This document shows, piece after piece, positions 52,813 to 64,000 of a DNA stretch of 64,000 bases. The stretch's first letter is position 1, and every line of letters starts with the position of its first letter. The position numbers and the translations under genes are program-made. The notes beneath the pieces are model-generated. The model saw nothing but the letters and a program-made list of their open reading frames with translations, was not told the origin of the DNA and did not search any database. This stretch comes from Opisthocomus hoazin (Eukaryota; Chordata; Aves; Opisthocomiformes; Opisthocomidae), in contig NC_134434.1 in NCBI RefSeq assembly GCF_030867145.1, forward strand, positions 9,936,001 through 10,000,000, read 5' to 3'.

Positions 52813-53984
52813 TCTGCCTAGCCTAGCTGAACAATCTCATGTCTCCTCCTCTCCTTCATACCCCTTCCTTCCCTTAACACTAATGCTTAAATTCCACAGC
52901 ATGTACAGTTGCTTGGTTATTTCTCAGAACACAGACCCAGCCCCCCACTAGGAAAAAACAGCACAAGATGTCCATGCCCTCGCGTGAAGATGGTTTGAGA
53001 ACTATGAAGACGCACCGCTCTGCTGGCTTAATCAGTTTGCTGTAGTCCTTTCTCCCACCACACTGAGCAGTTCATTCTGCTGAACATCAATTCATTCTCC
53101 TGAATATCAGCATTAAAGGACTTGTATGCCATTTACTAACTGAGAAACCTCTATCATAAAACAAAAGGGAGATGAAGCTGGAACTACGGTAATCAAATAT
53201 CCTATTTTAACAGTACAGTATACCAGAAAGCACGTATCTGGTACATAGAACATGAAGCATTTTCTGTTTGCAAAGTACACTGCTAAAAACCAAAACCTAA
53301 AAGCCCACACAAGATCTTTCTTTACAGAATATGGAGTCCTCTTGAAGAGCTGATTAATATGGTTTCTGTAAATCCACAGACGGGATGCTTCAGTAGATAC
53401 CTACAGACACAAACACTTATGCCAAGGCCTTACACATACGTAACGAAGGCTAACGCTATCTTACAAACAATGTACTTCAACAGAATTAGTTCACATAAGT
53501 ACTACTTTTTTTCAGATGAAGACTTCTTTTGTACTACAACACATTGTGAACTGCAAACTGTCTTTTCTTAACAAAACTTCGGTGAGCTACACAAACTGAT
53601 GAGCTATAGCCATAAGAGCTCCAGATGCTGTCACAAGGCAAGAAAGAAGAGACTACCCAGTGGGAGCAAGCTTTCACGTCACCTTAGCTTTGTAAAACAC
53701 AAGAAGAGGTTACAATAGCTGAAAAACACTAATAATCACACAGGCACCTGGAATAGAGGCATTTTTTTCTGCACACAGATAGTAGTGGAGAAGAGAATTA
53801 GGCTGCAGGAATCAAGTCCAATAAAAATCAATAAAGCTACTAAACTGCTCTCCATCAAATTCTCTTTTAAGTCTCCCCTTTGTCATGATGCCTTAAAAAA
53901 AGCTTAATTTAATGGTATTATTAATGCGCTGAAATCATTGCCTGTTCATATTGTCTCACTGTTTCCTTCATTTAGTCATCTGTT

Positions 53985-54115
53985 GTCTCTTGAAATATAA
54001 GCTCTTTAGAGAAGAGAACATCTTTCCCAATCATTGTACAGCACCTTGGGAAATGAAAAGCGGGTCATGAACAGTGTTCCTAGATGTCACGTGCCGGTGC
54101 AAATAAATTGTTTTC
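53985..54115 (+). mobile_element. Possible old L2/CR1-L3-type LINE tail
   Basis: The string TATAAGCTCTTTAGAGAAGA, then CATTGTACAGCACCTTGGGA and a late GCAAATAAATTG resemble the 3' tail shared by old L2/MIR-type elements in amniotes (typically TGTAAGCTC..., ...ACAGCGCCT..., ...AATAAAT...). Diverged and short, so tentative. Confidence 0.35.
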
Positions 54116-54258
54116 CCCAGAAACGTAAGTGAAAGTTTAAACTACAACGGAGAACTTACTTGCTTATTGCCTAGAACTGTAATATCGGACAAATATGTTG
54201 CGCTACAAGTAGGCTGGGAGTTACTTTTATGCTTGCCATTTCTCCTCTATAACTGCTG

Positions 54259-54338
54259 TAGAATCAAAACACGGTTCATGTTGAAAGAGACCTCTGGAGC
54301 AAGCCTGGTCCAACCTCTTGCTCAAAACAGGGTCACCT
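54259..54338 (-). mobile_element. CR1 LINE 3' terminal remnant
   Basis: On the plus strand it starts TAGAATCA and continues with GAGACCTCTGGAGCAAGCCT, GGTCCAACCTCTTGCTCAAA and CAGGGTCACC, the reverse complement of the CR1 3' end. Only the last 80 bp are recognisable; the element could extend to about 54600 in diverged form. Confidence 0.75.
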
Positions 54339-57300
54339 CCCAGCCTTACAGCAAGGAGAGGACAGCGGGAATAAGGTCAGCTGCATGCGGGACTGCAAGT
54401 GTCATTCGGAGCGTCAGAGATCTTGAGCCATCGATGCGAGACGGTACATCAAAGTTTAGACACCTCTGTATGAAGGCTTTTCTTGGAAGAGGTCTCTCGC
54501 TACCCAGCAGGCACAAAGCCAGCTCTGCCTTACGGAACTCCCTCACTTGCCCCTTAAGTGCCACATTCTTCAGCAGTCCTGACACATGGTACTGCTCTCA
54601 GTATTTCACGGTTCTACATCCTCCTCCTTGAAATCACAACACATCCTTCCTAGTGTCCACTCTGCATTACCTAGAGTAAGAAAAGTCATTGCTCATCCCC
54701 TTTACTGGGCCCTTGTGGCACCCTTACACATTTCCAGAGTTGATTTCTACTCTGAACACATCTCTTCTAATACCAAGTACGCACTCATGAAGGCTCGCAG
54801 TATTAGCTCTTATCTTTATTTCTCTAATCTCCAAGCCTACATTATGCTCTTATTTTCCAACATACATCGTCATCTGATTTGTTTCTTTTAGGGCAGTAAG
54901 GGCTTCTAGAACGTGATGCCTCTATTCAAGGATAAGTGTTTTAGAGCACACTGAATTAACATTACTACTTACTGTGGACATTTGACACCAAAGTTTCTAG
55001 CTTACCAAAGGAAAAGAATAGAAATACAGAGATTTCAGGGACTTTTCCAAGTTCCAGGACTGTGTTTAAGACCAGAATTTACTTACCTTTCTCTTTATTC
55101 TTTTGAAACCTACCATTTATCCTAATAAACAAGCTTTTATCTTTCTTCAGCTCCTGGGCAGGTATCAGCCACACTCTGCGCACTCGGCACCACAATGACT
55201 CACCTCCCAGGCCGCAGCAGGCGAAAGCTCCGTCCTTGATATGGCGCAGGGAACAGAACAAGGAAACCTACCCCTGTGTACGTTCACCGCCACGCTTGTG
55301 GCTGCTCACCTGCACACTCACACGAGAGAAGCCTGGCGGCCTTTCAGACATGCTACAAGTCAAGTCTTCTGATTTCATCTAACTGACTTGGGTGAGTCTG
55401 CACAGAAGAGTGAAGTTAGAGCAGCACAATCCCCAAATCTAGCAACTCAGAAGCTGTTTGAATACAACAACGCATCTTTAGTCCTCCAGCTACATGATTT
55501 AAAATTTATTTCAGTTACATTATCCCTTCATTTACAAGGTAAGGTTCCCTGTCTCCCATTACTTTGTTTACACACCTACCACAACAGGCAAATTACTGGC
55601 ACTACACTCTGGCTAGGCTTCCTGCTTCAGATACTTTATAATACAGTTGTCTTAGAAGTTCTTTAGTTACAAACAACTAAGCATTTGCTAGTAATATTTG
55701 AAGATACTCAGTGTTGTTTTCATGCAAAAAGAAGTACGCAGTTAGCATATGTACTTTATTTGGCTGTGTCCTTCAAGTTTTAACTTTGGATTTCGTTAAC
55801 CGATTTTCTTTTCTGAAATAAAAGCAGTATAAGTCATTTAAAGAAGCTCTTCACACGGACCAAAAGCGAAGTTCACCAGTGAAGTACTCTGCTTACCAAC
55901 ACCCTTCACAGGGGATACCATACCCAGGAGAGTCCAGTATAAAATGTCTTTGAGCACAGAATTACCTTTTTTTTACTCAAGAGAGAAAGCACCTTGCCCA
56001 GCCCTGCCTTAGAACTGCTACCTCCCTACTCGGAGTTTCAGTAATATGCCACCCACAACAGAGCAGCTCGTTGGATCGGCTTTGAAGTCAATCAGAACAG
56101 CAACCTCTTACATATCGCAAAAGAACACGATGTCAGAGTCTTTAAAAGTCAATTCTAACCTCAAAACCATCAGTTTACTTTCTTTTGCTTAAGTTAAAGT
56201 GCTTCTACCTCTAATTTAGCACATATGAAATTCAGAGAAAATTGAAACAGCGTACTTGCTCACACTGCCTGAATTTTATTCAGAGTGTAGGAATATGAAG
56301 TTATTTTAAAATAAAAAAAAGCTACATCTTGTAAAAAATACGCCCCTGAGACTGTAAGCCTGCCTTGTTTTCCCGAGTTACGCAGGCAAGATGGTCTTGA
56401 AAGAGGAGTTGTGTGAAGGCAGAGGAGTATGACAAAGCATCTTAACAGAAGATAATCTTACAGCTCTGAGGTCTTACACCAATTGATCTTACAGTTGCAA
56501 TCTGAAAGTTACACACAAAAGTTGAAATTGAACTCAGCTCTCTGCGTAACACCCCTAAATTAGGGATGGGAGTTCCTTAAGGCATCTGCTGACAGACACA
56601 AATCATGAAGAAGCTGAGCACAGACATTTAGAAGGAACTTTCGCACACGCTTTAGAGACACAGTAAACGGATTGGGCACTGAGCTGCAACTGAGAGGTAA
56701 AACACGAATGACACGGAGAACTAAGAGAAGGCAGGAACTACAGAGCCGACACCTACGACAAGGGAGAAGGAAACAATTTCAGGAGACAGAAAAACTCCCT
56801 CCTTCGGTACAGAAAGGAAATCAGAAAGCCTCCCCCGGCTCCAGCACGAACAGCGTTAACGCTGCTGCCTCTGCCGCTGCCGGGTGAGGCCCCGCTCCCG
56901 CCCAGCGGCGCGCGCCCCCTCAGCCGAGCTGCCCCGCCACACCGACGGCCGGGCACGGAGCCCCGTCCCGCCGAGCCCGGCCCAGCCGCAGCCCTGCACC
57001 ACCCCACCCCCCCCGGCCGCAGGGGTCCGCGGCCGCCCCGCAGCCCCGCCACCCGCCAGAGCCCCCGCGCTCCCCGCGGGCCGCCACCGCGGCCGGCCCG
57101 GCAGCAGCGCCCGCCGGGCCCCTCACGGCCGCCATCAGCCCCCGGCCGGCCCTCGGGGCGCCCTGGGAGCCGCCTCCCCCCCCTCCCCGGTCCTAGGCCC
57201 GGCCCGCCCCCGCCGCCGGACCCCCCGCCCGCCCCCAGCCCCATGGAGCCCGCCGGGCTCCCGCGCCTCACGCCGGGGGCTGCTGCGGCGGCGCTTCCCG

Positions 57301-57382
57301 CCCCGGCGGGCGCGGCCGGGAGCGCGGGCGCTGCCCGGAGCGGGCCGAGGCGGCGCGGCGGGGCCCGCCCTGCCTGGCTTAC

Positions 57383-57440
57383 CTTACCCGCGGCTCATGG
57401 CACTGCCCGGCGCGGCCCCGGCGTCCCCCGGCCCGCGCCA
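57383..57440 (-). other. TEX2: TEX2 non-coding exon 1 (inferred; 5' edge uncertain)
   Basis: The CpG island holds two overlapping minus-strand donors: CGG|GTAAGG after 57388 and AAG|GTAAGC after 57383, five bases apart. Either would join to the exon 2 acceptor at 31920. An inverted CCAAT box at 57500-57504 suggests transcription starts roughly 60-100 nt further on. In both splice models a stop codon in the frame of the main ATG lies just upstream (TGA at 57397-57395, or the TAA just before the second donor), which supports starting the protein in exon 2. The 5' boundary is a guess, and longer or alternative first exons are possible. Confidence 0.55.
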
Positions 57441-57499
57441 CCAGCGCCGCGCCGGGCGGCAGCGAGGGGGAGGAGAAGCGGCGGGGCCGCCCGGCGCCG

Positions 57500-57504
57500 C
57501 CAAT
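57500..57504 (-). promoter_or_regulatory. Inverted CCAAT box (NF-Y type) of the TEX2 promoter
   Basis: ATTGG on the minus strand, flanked by GGCGGC, in a TATA-less CpG-rich region. NF-Y sites of this type usually lie 60-100 nt upstream of the start site, which fits the inferred exon 1. Single-motif evidence only. Confidence 0.45.
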
Positions 57505-57990
57505 CCGGGCCCCGCGGTGGGCCGGGCCTGCGGGAGCCGCCGCAGCGCCGGCCGGAGGGGCGGAGCGGGGCGAGGGCCCGCCGCGGCGGTGCAGGGGGGG
57601 GGGTTCGGCCCGGTCCCGCTCCTGCTCCCGCTCCCGGTCCCTGAGGCGGGCGGCCCGCTCGCTGCCGAAGTTTCGCGCCGCCGGTGAGGGGGTGACGCCA
57701 GGCAACGCCTGCCCGAAGCGCGGAGCAGCGCGGGGGCCGGTGACAGCGTGTCCCCCCGCGGTCAGCGGGGAAGCGGCCGTGACTGCCGACTGCCCCGGCG
57801 GTGCCGGGGGGGGGCCGAACCCCGCCGCTCTGGGTGCTGGGCTGGCGGGCCGCGGGCGGGGCTGGCCGGCCGGGCCCTGCGGGGGGTCTGCTGCTGCGGG
57901 AGGTGGATCGCCAGCCGCGCGAAGCTGCGCCGCACAAGCGGCCGACAGTCACCTGTTGCCCCGCCAGCGAGGCGGCTGGGCGAGCAGACG

Positions 57991-60900
57991 AACCGCGGCG
58001 GAGGTCGCTTTATTTGCTCTTCACGTTTCCCAGTTGGGAGCAGGCAGAGAAAAGATTCTCTCTGTCAGAAGGCTGTTTTCCCACTAATGGTCTCATGCAA
58101 TAAATTACAGCTTTGCCACTGGTTTCTCCCTGCGTTTAATCGCTCTTGGCTCTGCAGACAGCGAATGATGAGATGACAACATCTGCACTGGGTCGGATTG
58201 ATGTTGGCCTTCGCTACCCAGGTGTCTTTAGCTACCCCGTGGATTAATTGGGCTGTGTTAATTCTCTTCACTTCTCTTTAACAATTTCTGTTCAAATTAA
58301 AGCATAAAGAATCCTACGAGATCTTTCAGACTCTATTTCAAACCAGTGTTCACATTGATGATGCTTTATGAGATGATGAGGCAAAAGTTAATGTATTTAC
58401 TAGCCAACATCTAGTGGGACAGGTGAGCAGAATTCAGATTGCTCCAAACTAGCTAATGCAAAGCGTTAAATATACAGTATTAATTTTCAAATAGGTTACT
58501 ATCTTACCTACAGCTATGGCTCAGTTTGGGGTCCTGCGACACCAGGCATTGCATTATGCAGCGGGTAGTAGGTTTTGCAGTCTAGTTCAAAAGCATGCGC
58601 AGGTAGCACTCATCCTGCTTTTCTCTTTACATTTCAGGGACAGTTCAGTGCTTGTGGAAGCAAATTATCGCCAGGCATTTTTGGGTTCTTCAAGGCCCTT
58701 AATAGCTCTTTTTAAACCCAGGATTCCTGCATGTAACTGTAAAAGCGGAGGTGACCGAGAGCGGTCAGCACCCAGCAAAGTCTGCGTCGGCGAGGAAAGC
58801 CCTGAGCTCACCAAATGGAGGGCCAGGTCCTTCAAGCTGCTGGATGTCCGAGCAGCAAACTCAGCAGTCTTAAGTCTCCCTGAACTGAAAGAACCCAACA
58901 AAAGACTGCTTTGTGTGAGCATTAATGCATCACCTTTATTTATTCTGCAGGGGTTTTTTGATTAAAAAGACAACATTATATTTTAAATAGATGTACAAGT
59001 GTATTCAATCATCTAGGACAGGTTTATTTCACAGCTGTCGTTGTATATAGGTAGACCTTTGAATCATTATACAAAGCTGATGTTAACGTTTCCAAAGTCT
59101 GAAGATAAGATAATGGTTGTTTTTTTAAGAACAGGTTTTCCCCACAGGAACAGAGACTGTGGCTGAAACTGTGACTGACAGGTTGGTTTTAGCTGTGTTA
59201 AACTGAAACTGTGACTGACAGGTTGGTTTTAGCTGTGTTAAACTATAAACAATTCACTAGAATTTCTGGAGCTTTTTCTGCCCTCTATTTGCACCTAAAT
59301 TAGGCAAAAGGCCTAAAAGGCCTGACCTCAAGAGAAATATTTTGCACTGAAGTTAGGTGCTCGGCAGAGGCTTCCTCCGTAGAGTGGTACGTGCTGAGCA
59401 AAGGCTGGAGCCGCTCGCTAGGAAAAACTCGGCGTGAGCTGTGTCTGACCAGGTTACCTGCCGCCTCGGAGCTTCAAGGCGTACGTGGCCCCTTGGGAAT
59501 CCTCTTCTGAAGGCAAGTCCTGGTCAGACAGAAGAGGAAAAAAGGAAGAATCTCTTGAGTTTTTGAATCATTCAGTGCTGTAAGAGTAAATTCTTTTGTT
59601 GGATAATTTATCTTCCACCCATCCTACAAAAAGACAAGAGAATAAAGTAATGCTTATTCATTTTTAATATTTCAGTATCCTATGTATAAATACACAGTCA
59701 TTCTGAGGAGCAACAGGCCCGCAGGTTCTAGAAATAGGTATCTGTAGTCAGGAGCTGCTTTTGAAAAAAATTACTTTAATCTTTTAGAATATGTGAGGGA
59801 GACATTTAAATGCCTTTTAAAAGCAGTGCTTGAGCAAGCTGTAAAATACGTAATCTTTCTCTCCCGGAGCTACTGTGAGGCTTGGTTCATTTCTCTGTAA
59901 TGTCCCCATCAGAACTTCACAGCTCAGGACAGTTTAAAGCTTGTACTTTTGTCAGAAGAGAACGTTACATGCGATTTGGGTTTCCACGTGGTTTTCACAA
60001 ACCTCTTGCTGCCGTTGGATCTCCTGGGGAAGACCTGAGAACTGCAGGACAGGCCTGCTCGCGATTTTGTGCCGAGAAGCTTGAAACCGAATGAGGCAGC
60101 AGCTGTGGCTGGACACGTGAAGCTTGGCACACGTGGCTTTGTGTGTATGCCCGAGAACAGCTTTCCTGTTACTTCGTTTGTTTGTTATCTGTACAATATG
60201 AAACGCAATGGAAAGAGGCTTAGCAGGGAAAAAGCCAACCAACCTCCCAGCCCACTCAACGTGTACAGCAACCCAAAAAGCACTCGCACGGCCAAGGCTT
60301 CCCAGTGGGCTTCAGCTGGTTCTGACTGTGGGTACGGAGGGGAGCACGAGCTCCCTGAATGCCCGGCTCCTTCCATGGTGCTTGCGTGCCTGTCTCCTGC
60401 TTGTCAGACACTGAAACGATAGTGTCCTCAGCACCTCCCAGTTCTTCCCCTGCCCAATGGCTTCACTGTTGTCTCTGGACCTGGATCCTTGTAAGTCACA
60501 AATCTGCCCGTCTCAGCCTCCAGCCCGTCGCTTCTCCCCACCCGCTGAGGCCAGCCCCCAAGCAGCAGCACTGCTGCCTGGCTTCCCGCTGGCATGAAGT
60601 TGCACAGCCGGGTCAGATCCCCCTCGCGAGCCTCCCAGCCAGCTCGGCAAGCCTAGCTCCAGCTCTGCTTCTAGAATCCCCCTGGGACCTGAGCTCTTGT
60701 TGCTTCCTGTGCTAAAGCACATTATTCTGTGGGATTTTTTTTGCATTGCTGCTTCATTTTTAAAGCTGAGTTGAGGATAGGTCCTCTCCTCCTCATCTGT
60801 GCTTGTGATCTTCCTCTTTCCCTCTTTTTTTTTTTCAATTTTATTTATTGAAGGTTTCTAGATTGCCAAGCATCTAAGGAGAAACAGCTCTGTGCTACTC

Positions 60901-63900
60901 CTCACATCGAGTCCTTGCTCACGCTCAGAGAAGACACATTTCCAGAGCCAGCGGGGGTTCTAACTTCCACCCAGCTCCCTGCAGCTGTGGGCCGATGCAC
61001 TGGCAGAAGAACAACAGCTTTGCCTCCCTCATGGCTGCCAGGAGGTCAAGTGGATTCACAGAACGAGCTAAACCAAGGTCAGCAGGGCGTGCAGAGCTAG
61101 GACCGTGCTGCCAAGGTGGCACCCGAGGCAGACCTGTTCCCAGGGGAGGTGCTTTGCAATGCAGCCTAGGTCAAACAGTTTAAATGCTGTGAATTTGCAC
61201 TGGTTTCTCTCAGGCCTGCAAAACCTTCTTGATGCTTCTCGCATAGGCTAATCGCACCCCAACGCTGAATCCAGACAGGGAAAATGGCTGGTGCATACCT
61301 ACAGCAGCGATGCCATCTGTCTCTGGGGAAGAGGGGAGTCCGGGTGCATGCAGAATTGCCATGTGCACGCTGCCAAAGTCACATGAAGGTTGCAAGAGCT
61401 GGTATTTCAGTGTACCTGGCAAATGCACAAAACTCTAAAAGCCTGAAATCTGATCTGCACATGATGGAGAAGTCAATACCCCTCCCTCCGCAGAGACCTT
61501 TGTGAGTTAGAATATAGGCTGGCTGAGTGCTGGAGTACTTCAGAGTGCAACTGTGACAAAACACCAAGCTGGGGGAAGGTACGGGGGATACAATGGCATT
61601 ATTCTACATTTTGTCTGCGCAGGCATTACAGCAGAAGTCCTTGACAATATTATCAGATGCTACAGACAATTTTCTATTAATCAGGAAAAGCAAAGCACAA
61701 AATAAACAGCATGTGTCCCGACCTTTTAGCTGACAAATCATTCATCTATTTTAAATCTACAAGTAAATTTAGTACTCCTGATACAGAACAGCTGAAGGTA
61801 CATATTTAAACCAGACACATACACTGCAGCTTTTCCACATGCACAGCTCTGCCACAGGAACATCAACTCCAGCCAGCAGTACCCTTCTGCTCCTGCCTGG
61901 ACAGATGCTAAGGTTCTACACTGGTGTGCTCAATGTAAATGGTTAGTAAAGGGAAAAGAACATTGACTATAGACTGGAAATGAACGGCAACCTTCAGATG
62001 CAGAACTCCATACCAACTGTCCGATATTCAGGAGGAGCTAGGTCCATAATGTTTGGGTTGGGGGGGGGGAGGGTCAGGTCATCTGTGATTATTTTATTGC
62101 CCCTTGTCTTCACAGGGAAAGTCAGAAAAATTAATCCAAATTAATGACAAGTGACTTGAAAGCAGTTAGTGAAGTTAAACTGGAGTCCTGCATGAGTGCT
62201 GTTACTCAGAATTAAAGTGGCCTTCATTTGATTTAGCTTTCTTCAGTTTCAGAGTGAAGTACACTAAATCAGATTAATACCACTTAATTCTGAATATGAA
62301 TATCTACATAGGGTTTAATAGAATATAACTAATCTACTTTAAAAGATAATTCAGGTAAGGCTTCCTGAGTGTCCCCTTCGAGGAAAGACTCACATCAATA
62401 GACTTAGGGGGAATTGTTCCTGGATTGTGCTGGCAGGAGGTCAAAACATCAACACTATCATAAAAATAGCATCATCTTGCTTGGATGTCTTTGTTCTCAG
62501 AGCATTAACATCTGATCCAGAGCTGAACGTATACCTGGTAAGATGGAATCACAAACTGCAGCATCAAGTGAATTCTCAGTTACCAAAGAGGCAGAAAACA
62601 CCGAAGAGAATTTGGTTTCTGCAGCAGAGATGTAGAACTGGCATGGATGGACCCCACGTGGCGTTTCCCACGTTCTGAAGGTGTAAACACCATGCATTGT
62701 TTTTGTAAGGCTGCTGTGCATATCTAGACAGTGCGATTTCAAACCTGAATGTTGCTAGAACCTTTATTTACATGAACATCACTAAGGTGTAAGGAACTGC
62801 AGTCCCTGTGACAGTAATTAGTAACCTTTAACTGAGCAGTAGCATCATTATGGCCCATATCCGCATATCATAGAATAAAGCCAAATGTCTATGCCAGCCA
62901 GTCCACCATTTTGGAATAAAACAGGGGCAAGGTCTTCTTTTAAATGGGGCAAGTCAGACACTGAGCTTTGCTGAGGAGACTAGGCTTCATGAGAACACAA
63001 AGGTGCAGTTACACCCCAGAGCAAATGAGCACAGCTTTGAAAGCAAACGCAGGACTGATGTGCTTCCATGTTACAGAACTGCCTCTGACAGAGCACTCAG
63101 TGCTTGTCCATCCACACAATGTAATCGCAGCCAAGATTCAACCCTTCTCTCCCTACAACCAAACACACCCCAGTGACAGCTCTGTCCTGCCCATTTCTCA
63201 AACAGATTTGGACCCAGCCTCCAAAGTCAAAAGTCCTCAGTGCCTCCACAACTGAATTCTTGTTCTGGACTTCGCGTTCTCCTTCTCTCCAGTAACATTA
63301 ACTGTACACCACTTTAGGATGAAGACCTCAGCACACAGCCATATTAAACAACATCTCACTGTGCTAATTGCTCAGGTGGCTAAACAGGGATTCTGTGCTC
63401 CTTAGACTACCCACAATAGACAATGAAAAGGGACAGGCACCTCCAAAGGGCAGTTCCAAACAGGACTCTCAGTGACTGAAGAGCAGAGTAGCCTCTCAGC
63501 TCAGACGTCCAAGGTAGATGTCTAATGCAAGGCACTGAGAATACTCCGCTCAGCTTCACTTTGTAATTTTAGTGACCTGGTGCATAGTCCAGCCTCCAAA
63601 CCTGACCCTTCTGCTCAGCTTCCACAGCCATCTAATATTGCTGCCTACTGCAAGGAGCATCACCCTGTGCTGGGCAGCCTCTGGCTCCGTATGACCTTGG
63701 GTTTTTTCATATATAGGAGCTGTTCCCTGGTGTTCAATAGCGAGTTATATCTTGTTCACAGTATCATTAAATCTTTTAATTAAATGTTGCTCAGTAATCT
63801 ATCCGACCAGAATCCCCAAGTCAAAATTTCAAGTGCTGATAGATAATGTAATCTATTTTTCACATTAATCCAGTGAGATATATTAAGGAATCTGATACGT

Positions 63901-64000
63901 ACATGCACAGTCTGCTCTGGGGAAAAAGTAAACTAAACATAGTCTTACCTGCAGCTTTTAGAACATCAAATCCAGATTCCAGACAGTATTAAAACCTTCC
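57991..64000. other. Sequence upstream of TEX2, no gene recognised
   Basis: About 6 kb on the far side of the CpG island. I see no exon of PECAM1, the neighbour on this side in mammals, and no RNA gene or clear transposon. Contents are the 2 x 40 bp tandem repeat, a G10 run (62060-62069), and open frames of up to 149 codons without recognisable motifs. A strong minus-strand donor (GCAG|GTAAGA) lies at about 63949. Confidence 0.5.
59163..59242. repeat. Perfect tandem duplication, 2 x 40 bp
   Basis: Two identical 40-bp units (59163-59202 and 59203-59242) beginning CTGAAACTGTGACTGACAGG and ending in TAGCTGTGTTAAA. It lies upstream of the CpG-island promoter in non-coding DNA. Confidence 0.97.

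Larger units (their letters stand above)
31921..57382 (-). other. TEX2 intron 1
   Basis: About 25.5 kb between the non-coding first exon and exon 2. It carries nearly all identifiable mobile DNA of the window: CR1 fragments near 32.8, 38.2-38.85, 42.4-42.8, 44.8-45.4 and 54.3 kb, an LTR at 40.2-40.65 kb, a possible L2-type tail near 54.05 kb, and several A-rich tracts. Two longer open frames (33635-34141 plus strand, 35563-36096 minus strand) have no recognised relatives. One perfect splice donor in sense orientation (after 55087) may mark a cassette exon. Confidence 0.7.
56830..57990. promoter_or_regulatory. CpG island at the TEX2 promoter
   Basis: About 1.2 kb with dense CpG and very high G+C, in sharp contrast to the AT-rich flanks. 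It includes long C- and G-rich homopolymer stretches (for example a G10 run at 57594-57603 and C8 around 57009). It is the only such island in the window and lies 25 kb upstream of the TEX2 start codon, where the promoter is expected. The many long open frames on both strands here result from the scarcity of AT-rich stop codons and are not treated as genes. Confidence 0.9.

Noticed and set aside
56753..57952. Several long open frames on both strands (up to 267 codons) in the CpG island
   Set aside because: Very GC-rich sequence has few stop codons; the translations are Pro/Arg/Gly/Ala low-complexity with no domain, and frames overlap on both strands.
58516..58965. 149-codon plus-strand open frame upstream of TEX2
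   Set aside because: No recognisable motif, overlapping open frame on the other strand, no splice or promoter support.
60069..60715. Cluster of overlapping open frames (117-118 codons) upstream of TEX2
   Set aside because: Frames are open on both strands in a locally GC-richer part; composition is Ser/Pro/Leu-rich and resembles no family.
1..64000. Exons of the mammalian neighbours ERN1 and PECAM1, and snoRNA or tRNA genes
   Set aside because: Looked for at both ends of the window and in the introns; no matching protein blocks or RNA motifs were recognised.
1..64000. CRISPR arrays, operons, insertion sequences or other prokaryotic systems
   Set aside because: The window is a vertebrate intron-exon gene with CR1 LINEs; there are no regularly spaced repeats or compact gene clusters.

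Overview
The window is vertebrate, and almost certainly bird, genomic DNA. Two things show this: a long intron-rich gene of the animal SMP lipid-transfer family, and several truncated CR1 LINEs, the dominant bird/reptile retrotransposon, in its largest intron. A probable ERV-type LTR with CCAAT and TATA-like elements lies in the same intron and resembles LTRs I associate with non-galliform birds; the species is not resolved.

One protein-coding gene explains all convincing coding signal: TEX2 (testis-expressed 2) on the minus strand. I reconstructed eleven coding exons, all joined by GT-AG introns with matching phase. The coding total is 3375 nt, or 1124 residues plus stop, close to mammalian TEX2 length. 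The start codon is at 31894 and the stop at 2580-2582. A non-coding first exon is inferred at a CpG-island promoter near 57.4 kb, so the transcript covers nearly the whole window.

Layout from left to right: 1-650, beyond the predicted poly(A) site, no recognised feature; about 655-2579, TEX2 3'UTR with one canonical poly(A) signal and a 17-base homopolymer; 2580-22800, exons 12 to 3, encoding the PH-like region, the SMP lipid-transfer domain and the C-terminus; 22801-30265, intron 2; 30266-31920, the large exon 2 with the disordered N-terminus and membrane hairpin; 31921 to about 57388, the 25-kb intron 1, carrying five CR1 fragments, the LTR, small tandem repeats and A-rich tracts; 56.8-58.0 kb, the CpG island; 58-64 kb, upstream sequence with no recognised gene, one perfect 2 x 40 bp tandem repeat and an isolated splice-donor-like site at the right edge.

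TEX2 is an ER-anchored lipid-transfer protein of membrane contact sites. The membrane hairpin holds it in the ER, the PH-like region is thought to contact the partner membrane, and the SMP domain carries lipid. I found no new multi-gene system. The points most worth checking concern TEX2 expression: a tiny uORF in the inferred first exon, overlapping exon-1 donors, a tandem acceptor at exon 9, a possible cassette exon in intron 1, and a G-run in the 3'UTR.
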